Assembly: GCA_029916745.1 (NCBI GenBank)
Contig: JARXWK010000006.1
Location: 52,955-116,954 of the forward strand
Reading direction: 5' to 3'
DNA length: 64,000 bases
Source of the DNA: Dysgonomonadaceae bacterium PH5-43
Lineage (GTDB): Bacteria; Bacteroidota; Bacteroidia; Bacteroidales; Azobacteroidaceae
In this document: piece by piece, positions 54,134-62,700 of the stretch
Layout of the letters: the number at the start of each line of letters is the position of its first letter
How positions within the stretch are numbered: position 1 is the first letter of the stretch
The notes under the pieces: generated by a model
What the model saw: the letters and a program-made list of their open reading frames with translations, nothing else
Database searches by the model: none
What the model was told of the DNA's origin: nothing
Made by a program: the position numbers and the translations under genes

Positions 54134-56323
54134 CTATCTTATAAATAACAACTCGCGATACTTCGGCAGAGTCCACATTTCATTGTCTACTATAAGTTCG
54201 AGTTTGTCTATATGATAACGTATCTCATCAAAATAAGGAGCTATCTTTTCGCAATAAACAAGAGCCTTTTCGCGTTCATCTTCTATCACATTGGCAACCT
54301 TTCGAGCATCTATCATTTCATCAACTTTTGCTTTTATAAAATTCAGGTGCATAGCAATTTCTTCTATTATTGTTAAGTCTTGAGACGCAATATTCAAAGC
54401 CTTTTCTTTGTCGTAAAGATTAAATATTTTAGAAACATTATCGAGCAGCAAACCTTGATAGCGAGTAGCTACGGGTATTATGTGGTTCATTGCCAAATCG
54501 TCCAATACACGAGCTTCTATCTGAATCTTTTTTGTATACTGTTCCCATTTAACTTCGTTACGAGCGTGAAGCTCTCGTTGGCTTAACACTCCTGTTTGAG
54601 TAAACATTTCCACACTTTGCTTTGTAATATAAGCGTCGTATATAATCGGTACACGAGTTTCGCAATCTAATCCGCGTCTCTCGGCTTCAGCTTTCCACTC
54701 TTCGCTATAGCCGTTACCATCGAACCTAATAGCTTTCGACTCTCGGATATTCTTTCTTACAACTTCAAACAAAGCCTCTTCCGTTGTTTTGCCTGCACCT
54801 ATCAACGCATCTACCTCTTGCTTGAAGTGTTTTAGTTGATAAGCCACAGCCGTATTAAGAGCAAGCATAGCAGCAGCACAGTTTGCCGACGAACCAACCG
54901 CTCTAAATTCAAATCTATTTCCCGTAAATGCAAAGGGAGAAGTGCGGTTGCGGTCGGTATTATCTACCATAATTTCAGGAATATAATTAAGAGATAAGCG
55001 TTTCCCTTTTGCATTATCTAACTCTATATCTTCTATATCTTCGTGCGACTCTATGTAATCAAGAAGTGCAGAAATCTGAGATCCCATAAAAATAGATATA
55101 ATAGCAGGAGGAGCTTCGTTAGCTCCCAAACGATGAGCGTTGGTAGCAGATGAAATACTTGCTTTAAGCAGTGCATTATTTTTATAGACAGCCATCAACA
55201 CGTTGGAAATAAAAGTTATAAATTGCAAGTTTTCACTGGCATTTTTCCCTGGGCCAACCAAATTAACTCCCGTATCAGTGCCAAGCGACCAGTTATTGTG
55301 TTTGCCCGAACCATTAATGCCTTTGAATGGCTTTTCGTGCAAAAGCACTTTGAAACCGTGTCTTTCGGCTACAATATCCATAGTCGACATTAATAATAAA
55401 TTATGGTCTACCGCTAAGTTACACTCTTCGTAAATAGGTGCTACCTCAAACTGATTTGGAGCAACTTCATTATGGCGAGTTTTTACTGGAATGCTCAGTT
55501 TGTAACACTCGTATTCTAAATCTCTCATAAAAGCACACACTCTGGTAGGAATAGCACCAAAGTAGTGGTCGTCGAGTTGTTGATTTTTCGAACTTTCGTG
55601 CCCCATAAGAGTTCTGCCAGTAAGAGCTAAGTCGGGGCGAGCAGCATAAAGAGCCTTATCTACAAGAAAATATTCTTGCTCCCAGCCTAAGAAAGAAAAT
55701 ACTTTCTTTACATCTTTATTAAAATAATGGCATACTTCAGTGGCAGCCTTGTCTACCGCAGCTATCGACTTAAGTAGAGGCATCTTATAATCTAATGCTT
55801 CGCCCGTATAAGAAATAAAGATAGTAGGAATACACAATGTATCTTTAACTATAAAAGCAGGAGAAGAAGGATCCCAAGCAGTATATCCTCTCGCTTCAAA
55901 TGTATTTCGTATACCTCCCGAGGGGAAACTCGAAGCATCAGGTTCTTGTTGAGCAAGAAGCTTACCCGAAAACTCTTCAATCATACCCCCATTGTCGTCG
56001 AAGCTCACAAATGCATCGTGTTTCTCGGCTGTTCCATCTGTTAAAGGGTGAAACCAGTGAGTATAGTGAGTTGCTCCCATTTCCATTGCCCACATACGCA
56101 TACCAGCCGCAACGTGGTTAGCCACTTCCCGAGCCAAAGGCTCTCCCTTATCTATGGCATTAACAACTAACTTCAGAGTCTCTTTCGATAGATACTTTCG
56201 CATATTATTTCTGTCGAACACATACTTCCCAAAGTATTCGGAAGTTTTATTTGAAGGTGCAACAACGTCTACAGCCATTCGTCTTGACGCTTCTTTTACA
56301 GAACTGAATCTTAAACTTGACAT
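54134..56323 (-). CDS. glnN: Type III glutamine synthetase
   Basis: A GSIII enzyme (ATP-dependent amidation of glutamate), the form typical of Bacteroidales. With the ATG at 56323 (MSSLRFSSVKEASRRMAVDVV) the protein is 729 aa, the length I recall for Bacteroides GlnN; the upstream ATG at 56365 lies inside asnA and is less likely. Family segments are clear: GATHYTHWFHPLTDGTAEKHDAFVSF, FEARGYTAWDPSSPAFI, GWEQEYFLVDK, TRHNEVAPNQFEVAPIYEE, and NGSGKHNNWSL near the ATP site. It starts 14 bp after the asnA stop and probably follows it in the same transcript. Confidence 0.96.
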   Translation of the reverse strand: MSSLRFSSVKEASRRMAVDVVAPSNKTSEYFGKYVFDRNNMRKYLSKETLKLVVNAIDKGEPLAREVANHVAAGMRMWAMEMGATHYTHWFHPLTDGTAEKHDAFVSFDDNGGMIEEFSGKLLAQQEPDASSFPSGGIRNTFEARGYTAWDPSSPAFIVKDTLCIPTIFISYTGEALDYKMPLLKSIAAVDKAATEVCHYFNKDVKKVFSFLGWEQEYFLVDKALYAARPDLALTGRTLMGHESSKNQQLDDHYFGAIPTRVCAFMRDLEYECYKLSIPVKTRHNEVAPNQFEVAPIYEECNLAVDHNLLLMSTMDIVAERHGFKVLLHEKPFKGINGSGKHNNWSLGTDTGVNLVGPGKNASENLQFITFISNVLMAVYKNNALLKASISSATNAHRLGANEAPPAIISIFMGSQISALLDYIESHEDIEDIELDNAKGKRLSLNYIPEIMVDNTDRNRTSPFAFTGNRFEFRAVGSSANCAAAMLALNTAVAYQLKHFKQEVDALIGAGKTTEEALFEVVRKNIRESKAIRFDGNGYSEEWKAEAERRGLDCETRVPIIYDAYITKQSVEMFTQTGVLSQRELHARNEVKWEQYTKKIQIEARVLDDLAMNHIIPVATRYQGLLLDNVSKIFNLYDKEKALNIASQDLTIIEEIAMHLNFIKAKVDEMIDARKVANVIEDEREKALVYCEKIAPYFDEIRYHIDKLELIVDNEMWTLPKYRELLFIR

Positions 56324-56336
56324 ATTGTATGGTGAA

Positions 56337-57371
56337 TTATTTAAGTATAATATTATGTTTAGCACAATTGTCTATCATATCGTCGGGCCAAATGCTTGCC
56401 TGCACTTCTCCTATGTGTGCGCATCGAAGGAAAAGCATACATAAACGCGACTGACCAATCCCCCCTCCTATTGATAATGGAATTTTGTCTTCAAGTAGGC
56501 TTTTATGAAACTGAAGAGTTTTTCTATTTTCGCAACTTCTTATTTCGAGTTGACGCAAAAGAGCAGCTTTATCAACCCTTATCCCCATAGAAGAAATCTC
56601 GAAAGCAGAATCTAATATAGGATTCCAAACAATAATGTCGCCATTAAGTCCTTTGTAGCCATCTTTAGTTGGTGTGCTCCAATCGTCGTAATCAGGAGAA
56701 CGACCATCGTGTATCTTTCCATCAGGGAGTTCGCCGCCGATACCTATTACAAACACAGCTCCATATTCTTTAGCCACAATGTTTTCTCTTTCTTTTGGAG
56801 TAAGTTCAGGGTATTTAGCTTGTAAATCTTCGGTATGAACAAATACAATTTCTTCGGGCAACAGAGACTTAATTTGAGGATAAGATTCACATACGCTTTT
56901 TTCAGTATTCTTTAGTGCTTGATATATTTTACAAACTATAGATTTAAGGAAATCTAAGGTACGATCTTCTTTGGTTATGGTTCGCTCCCAATCCCATTGG
57001 TCTACATAAAGCGAGTGTATGTTATCTAACTCTTCGTCGGCACGAATAGCATTCATATCTGTATAAAGACCTTTACCTGGCTTTATACCGTAAGCTCCAA
57101 GTTTCATTCTTTTCCACTTAGCTAAAGAGTGAACAATTTCAGCTCTTTTACCTCCAACAGCAGGTATTTCAAAAGAAACAGGACGCTCAACACCATTAAG
57201 GTTATCGTTTATTCCTGTTCCTGAAAGAACAAACAGAGGAGCTGTAACTCGTTTTAAGTTTAATGCCTGAGCCAATTCGGCTTGAAACTTTTCTTTTATT
57301 TGCTTAATCGCTTGCTCCATATCTTCGGGAGCAACTGTAGGCTTATAGCCTTTGGGAATAATTGTAGACAT
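56337..57371 (-). CDS. asnA: Aspartate--ammonia ligase (asparagine synthetase A)
   Basis: A 344-aa class II aminoacyl-tRNA-synthetase-like enzyme that makes asparagine from aspartate, ammonia and ATP. Recognised from VTAPLFVLSGTGINDNLNGVERPVSFE, EIVHSLAKWKRMKLG, YVDQWDWERTI, and the C-terminal GGGIGQSRLCMLFLRCAHIGEVQASIWP. Length is normal (330 in E. coli). It uses free ammonia, so it sits naturally with glnN. The gap to dapL is 12 bp. Confidence 0.97.
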   Translation of the reverse strand: MSTIIPKGYKPTVAPEDMEQAIKQIKEKFQAELAQALNLKRVTAPLFVLSGTGINDNLNGVERPVSFEIPAVGGKRAEIVHSLAKWKRMKLGAYGIKPGKGLYTDMNAIRADEELDNIHSLYVDQWDWERTITKEDRTLDFLKSIVCKIYQALKNTEKSVCESYPQIKSLLPEEIVFVHTEDLQAKYPELTPKERENIVAKEYGAVFVIGIGGELPDGKIHDGRSPDYDDWSTPTKDGYKGLNGDIIVWNPILDSAFEISSMGIRVDKAALLRQLEIRSCENRKTLQFHKSLLEDKIPLSIGGGIGQSRLCMLFLRCAHIGEVQASIWPDDMIDNCAKHNIILK

Positions 57372-57383
57372 AATTATTTATTA

Positions 57384-58577
57384 TTAAAGTGATTTTAATC
57401 TATTCATTGCTTCTAAAGTATCATTTCTTTTTCCGAATGCGGTAAGCCTAACAAAACCTTCTCCATTCTGTCCGAAACCAACACCCGGCGTAGTAACTAT
57501 TTGTAGCTCATTAAGTAGTTTATTGAAAAAATCCCAAGACGATAAACCTTCTGGAGTTTTTGCCCAAATGTAAGGAGCGTTTATTCCTCCATAAACCGTA
57601 AGACCTATATTCTCAAGATTTTCTTTTATTATAAGAGCATTCTCCATATAATAATTAATAGTTTCTTTTATTTGTTTCTGTCCTTCAAGAGAATAAATAG
57701 CTTCCGCAGCACGTTGAATAATGTAAGCTGTTCCATTAAATTTGGTAGTCTGCCTTCTTCTCCATAATTTATTTAGCGAGATAAGTTCTCCCTTATTATT
57801 AACTCCCATTAATTCTTTAGGCACCACAGTATATCCACAACGCATACCCGTAAAGCCTGCCGTTTTGGAGAAACTTCTAAACTCAATAGCTACCTTTTTA
57901 GCTCCTTCAATCTCATAAATACTATGAGGTATATCGTCTTCGGTAATAAAAGCTTCGTAAGCAGCATCGAACAGTATTACGGCATTTACCTCTAACGCAT
58001 AATCGACCCACTCCTTTAGTTGTTCTTTTGTAAGCGTTGTTCCCGTAGGATTGTTGGGGTAGCACAAATAAATAATATCAACTTTCTTTTCGGGCAATTG
58101 AGGAGCAAAACAATTAGCTGGTGTAGCCGGAATATAAACCTTGTTACGCCCTGCCATAGTGTTAGTATCTATATATACTGGATAAACCGGGTCTGTGATA
58201 GCTACCACATTGGCGGCACTAAAGATGTCTCCTATATTGCCCGTGTCGCTTTTAGCTCCATCATTAACAAAAACCTCATCAACATCTAAGCATATTCCTC
58301 TATTGTTGAAGTCATTCTTAATAATAGTTTCAACAAGAAAAGAATAACCACATTCAGGAGCATACCCTCTCATTGTAGTTTCATTGCTCATTTCCTCTGT
58401 AGCCCTGAGCAAAGCATCTATAACAGCAGGAGCTATAGGACGAGTAACATCTCCGATTCCTAAGCTTATTACTTTTGCTGTTGGATTTTCTTGTTTATAC
58501 CTATTTACTTGTTTTGCTATTTCAGAGAATAAGTAGTTTTCACTTAAACCTAAAAAATGTTCATTAACTAATGCCAT
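57384..58577 (-). CDS. dapL: LL-diaminopimelate aminotransferase
   Basis: A 397-aa fold-type I PLP aminotransferase that turns tetrahydrodipicolinate directly into LL-diaminopimelate, the short lysine and peptidoglycan route. [20 protein letters not shown] start ([17 protein letters not shown]), [35 protein letters not shown], and PLP lysine in [18 protein letters not shown] near residue 238. Slightly shorter than the usual ~410 aa, but complete. It lies 15 bp after dapF, the next enzyme of the same path. Confidence 0.96.
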   Translation of the reverse strand: MALVNEHFLGLSENYLFSEIAKQVNRYKQENPTAKVISLGIGDVTRPIAPAVIDALLRATEEMSNETTMRGYAPECGYSFLVETIIKNDFNNRGICLDVDEVFVNDGAKSDTGNIGDIFSAANVVAITDPVYPVYIDTNTMAGRNKVYIPATPANCFAPQLPEKKVDIIYLCYPNNPTGTTLTKEQLKEWVDYALEVNAVILFDAAYEAFITEDDIPHSIYEIEGAKKVAIEFRSFSKTAGFTGMRCGYTVVPKELMGVNNKGELISLNKLWRRRQTTKFNGTAYIIQRAAEAIYSLEGQKQIKETINYYMENALIIKENLENIGLTVYGGINAPYIWAKTPEGLSSWDFFNKLLNELQIVTTPGVGFGQNGEGFVRLTAFGKRNDTLEAMNRLKSL

Positions 58578-58592
58578 ATATTTACGTGTATG

Positions 58593-59435
58593 TTATTTTG
58601 ATAAATTAATAAGTTCGCCTTCAAAAACAGTAACAGCTTCACCAGTCATATAAACTCGATTGTTGCTTTCTCGCCATTCTATCTCTAAGTTTCCACCAGG
58701 AAGAACAATTGTTGCTTTGCGTTCTAATCTTTTAGTGAGAACTCCTGCCACCAACACAGCGCAAGCTCCGGTGCCACAAGCTTGAGTTTCTCCTGTTCCT
58801 CGTTCCCAAACTCTCATTTTTGCTTTCCGAGGAGATAGTATTTCTACAAACTCAACATTTGTTCGTTCTGGAAATAACTTAAATCTTTCAATCTTTCTCC
58901 CTATACTACTTAATGGGAAATCATAAAGTTTAACATCGAATATAACTGCGTGAGGGTTTCCCATCGACACACAAGTTAGATTATATTGTTCAGGCTTGAA
59001 GTTTATCAACTGTTCAACAAGAGTATCGCTTGGATATAAAACAGGAATATCGGCACAGTTTAATATTGGTTCGCCCATATCAACACTAATTTTATTTACT
59101 TCGCCTTGTTCCACATATAATTTTAGATGTTTTATTCCAGCCTTTGTTTCGAGCGAAATATCAGTCTTACGAGTTAATTTGTTATCAAAAACATACTTCC
59201 CTACACAACGAGAAGCATTCCCACACATCTGAGCTTCGGTGCCATCAGGATTAAACATTCGCATACGAAAGTCTGCAACATCAGACGGCATAATTAAGAC
59301 CAAGCCATCTGAGCCTACCCCTTTATGTTGGTTACTTATAGCAATAGACAGCTCCTCTGGGCATTCTATCATTTTGTCAAAACAATTAATATAAACATAA
59401 TCATTTCCTATTCCGTGCATTTTTGTAAATTTCAT
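58593..59435 (-). CDS. dapF: Diaminopimelate epimerase
   Basis: A 280-aa cofactor-independent epimerase that converts LL- to meso-diaminopimelate. The two catalytic cysteines are in [14 protein letters not shown] (near 71) and [14 protein letters not shown] (near 220), with the opening [15 protein letters not shown]. Length is normal. It is the first gene of the minus-strand block dapF-dapL-asnA-glnN and is divergent from the carAB fusion. Confidence 0.97.
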   Translation of the reverse strand: MKFTKMHGIGNDYVYINCFDKMIECPEELSIAISNQHKGVGSDGLVLIMPSDVADFRMRMFNPDGTEAQMCGNASRCVGKYVFDNKLTRKTDISLETKAGIKHLKLYVEQGEVNKISVDMGEPILNCADIPVLYPSDTLVEQLINFKPEQYNLTCVSMGNPHAVIFDVKLYDFPLSSIGRKIERFKLFPERTNVEFVEILSPRKAKMRVWERGTGETQACGTGACAVLVAGVLTKRLERKATIVLPGGNLEIEWRESNNRVYMTGEAVTVFEGELINLSK

Positions 59436-59779
59436 TTTGTCTCAGTTTAATAGTCATTACAAACAAAAGGACATCAATCACGCCGCAAAGTTGAACATAT
59501 TTCTTTAAGTATGCAAATAAATTTATCATAAAGTTTCAAAAACTTTCATCGAGACAACAAAAAGAAAACAAATAAAACCGTAAACTTTCTTTTCGTAACA
59601 AGTTATTAGATAACGGATTTACTCTTTATTTCAACCGAATTCACCACCCATAAAAATATCTTTATGAAAGTAATATTATTTTGTTTATATTATTTTGACT
59701 GTTTTTAAGTTGCTATTTAAGATAATTGTCAATACCTTTGTCGCGTATTATCAAGAATACTAATTAACAATAGATTAAT
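59436..59779. other. Divergent intergenic region between dapF and carAB
   Basis: A 344-bp AT-rich gap with no gene. On the minus strand CAACTTTG (59493-59486) resembles a -7 box for dapF but has C at its first position. The plus-strand box for carAB is listed separately. No riboswitch-like structure or repeat was recognised. Confidence 0.5.
59733..59740 (+). promoter_or_regulatory. Likely -7 box of the carAB fusion gene
   Basis: TACCTTTG matches TAnnTTTG 39 bp before the ATG at 59780. A GTTG at 59709-59712 is a weak -33 element at the right distance. Confidence 0.5.
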
Positions 59780-62700
59780 ATGGAAAGAAAGGCATCGTTA
59801 ATATTAGAGAATGGACAACGCTTCGACGGAGTATCTTTTGGTTTTGAAACTCCTGTTTCAGGAGAAATAGTTTTCAACACTGCAATGGTTGGCTACCCCG
59901 AAAGTCTAACAGACCCATCTTACGCCGGACAAATACTCACAGTAACCTATCCTTTAGTTGGAAACTACGGAGTACCCAACAATAACATCATCGATGGTCT
60001 TTCTGAATTTTACGAATCTGAGAAGATCCAAGTTAAAGGGTTAATAATATCCGAATACTCCCAAAACTACAACCACTGGAATGCAGAGAAAAGCTTGGGA
60101 GATTGGCTTAAAGAACACAAAGTACCCGCCTTATACGGAATAGACACACGCGCACTAACAAAACTCCTTCGAGAAAATGGTTCAATGAAAGGAAAGATTA
60201 TATTCGACTCTGCCGACGAAATAGCTTTTGCAGATATATCGTCTGAAAATTTGGTTGCAAAAGTTAGTTGCAAAGAAGTAATAAAATATGGCAACGGCTC
60301 TAAAACAGTAGTATTGGTCGATTGCGGTGTAAAACACAATATTATACGAATACTATTAAAATATGATGTTACTATTATCAGAGTTCCTTGGGATTATGAC
60401 TTCAACACGATAGAATATGACGGATTATTCCTATCAAATGGACCTGGAGACCCAGAACATTGCGAAGTAACCGTTGCAAACATTCGCAAAGCAATAGATA
60501 AAAACAAACCTATTATGGGTATTTGTATGGGAAACCAGCTATTAGCAAAAGCCGCAGGAGCAAGCACTTACAAACTAAAGTACGGACATAGAAGCCATAA
60601 TCAACCCGTACAATTAGTCAATACTACTAAATGTTATATCACTTCTCAAAATCACGGATACGCGGTAGACACCTCCAAATTAAATGAAGACTGGGAAGCT
60701 CTTTTTATTAATATGAATGATGGCTCTAACGAAGGTATTCGCCACAAAACAAAACCTTTCTTTTCTTCTCAATTTCACCCAGAAGCAGCCTCAGGACCAA
60801 CCGACACTGCTTTTCTTTTCGATGTCTTCATAGAGAATATGCACAACCCTCAGCCTTTAAAAAACATAAAATCAAAAACTTTAGAAGCAATTAAATTACC
60901 GAAGAAAGTATTGTTGCTTGGTTCAGGAGCGTTAAAGATAGGAGAGGCTGGAGAGTTCGACTATTCTGGTTCACAGGCTTTAAAAGCTTTAAAAGAAGAG
61001 GGCATAGAAACCGTATTAATTAATCCGAATATCGCTACAGTACAAACTTCGGAAGGCGTTGCCGATAAGATATATTTCTTACCTATAACTCCTTTCTTTG
61101 TTGAAAAAGTTATAGAGAAAGAAAAGCCGGACGGCATTTTGCTATCATTTGGAGGACAAACAGCGCTTAATTGCGGAGTAGAACTTTATAAATCGGGAGT
61201 GTTTGAAAAGTATAACGTTGAAGTATTAGGAACTCCCGTACAGGCAATAATAGACACAGAAGACCGAGAACTATTTGTTAATAAACTCGATGAGATTAAT
61301 GTTAAGTCGATAAAGAGCATTGCCGTTGAAAGCATAGAAGATGCATACAAAGCAGCTTCAGAACTCGGCTATCCAATAATAGTTAGAGCCGCCTATGCTT
61401 TAGGAGGAATGGGTAGCGGTTTTTGTAATAATCAAGATGAGTTGAAATCTTTAGCCGAAAAGGCATTTAACTACTCTAATCAATTGCTAATTGAGAAATC
61501 TCTTAAAGGCTGGAAAGAAATAGAATACGAAGTGGTACGAGATAAATACGACAACTGTATCACTGTATGTAATATGGAAAACTTCGACCCTCTTGGTATC
61601 CACACAGGAGAGAGCATAGTTGTAGCTCCGTCTCAAACTCTTACCAATAAGGAATATCATAAATTAAGAGAACTTGCAATACGCATTATACGACACATAG
61701 GGATAGTTGGAGAATGTAATGTTCAATACGCCTTCGACACCGTTTCTGAAGATTACCGAGTAATAGAAGTTAATGCTCGTCTTAGTCGCTCTTCGGCCTT
61801 AGCATCTAAAGCCACAGGCTATCCTTTAGCTTTTATAGCTGCTAAATTAGGACTGGGATATGGTCTGCAAGAACTTAGCAACTCTGTAACCAAAACTACA
61901 CCTGCTTTTTTTGAACCTGCGTTAGATTATATAGTGTGTAAAATTCCTCGTTGGGATTTAGGAAAGTTCAATGGCGTATCGCACGAGATTGGTTCGAGTA
62001 TGAAGAGCGTGGGAGAAGTAATGTCGATAGGACGCAACTTTGAAGAGGCAATACAAAAAGGTCTACGTATGATAGCACAGGGTATGCACGGCTTTGTTGC
62101 TAATAAAAACCTCGAAGTAGAAGACATAGATAAATCATTGTCGGAACCTACCGACAAAAGAATTTTTATAATAGCCCAAGCGTTAGAGTCGGGATATACA
62201 ATAGAAAAGATTCACACACTAACAAAGATTGACCTTTGGTTTTTACAGAAACTAAAACTAATATACGATACCTCTAAAGAGATAAGCACATATAATAAGG
62301 TAGAAGAACTACCCTGCAACTTACTGCTTAAAGCAAAACAGAAAGGATTTTCGGATTTTCAGATAAGCAAGCTACTGTATAAAGACTCAAATATTGCCTC
62401 CGACGAGAAAGCAACCTTAAGAGATTACAGAAAGAAACTGGGAATACTTCCTGTAGTAAAACAAATAGATACCCTTGCGGCTGAATATCCTGCACAAACT
62501 AACTACTTGTATCTGACTTATAATGGAACAGAGAATGATGTTTCTTATCTTGGAGATAAGAAGTCGGTAGTTGTTTTAGGCTCTGGTGCTTATCGAATAG
62601 GTAGTAGTGTGGAGTTCGACTGGTGTTCGGTAAATGCTCTTGAAACTATTCGTAAACAAGGTTGGCGAGGTGTTATGATTAACTATAATCCTGAAACAGT

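Noticed and set aside
56324..56365. Upstream ATG for glnN at 56365
   Set aside because: It lies inside asnA; the ATG at 56323 gives the usual GlnN N-terminus and 729 aa.
60860..60910. A separate carB start codon near the CarA-CarB junction
   Set aside because: No stop codon ends carA, and no ATG with an upstream promoter lies at the junction; the continuous frame is the simpler reading.
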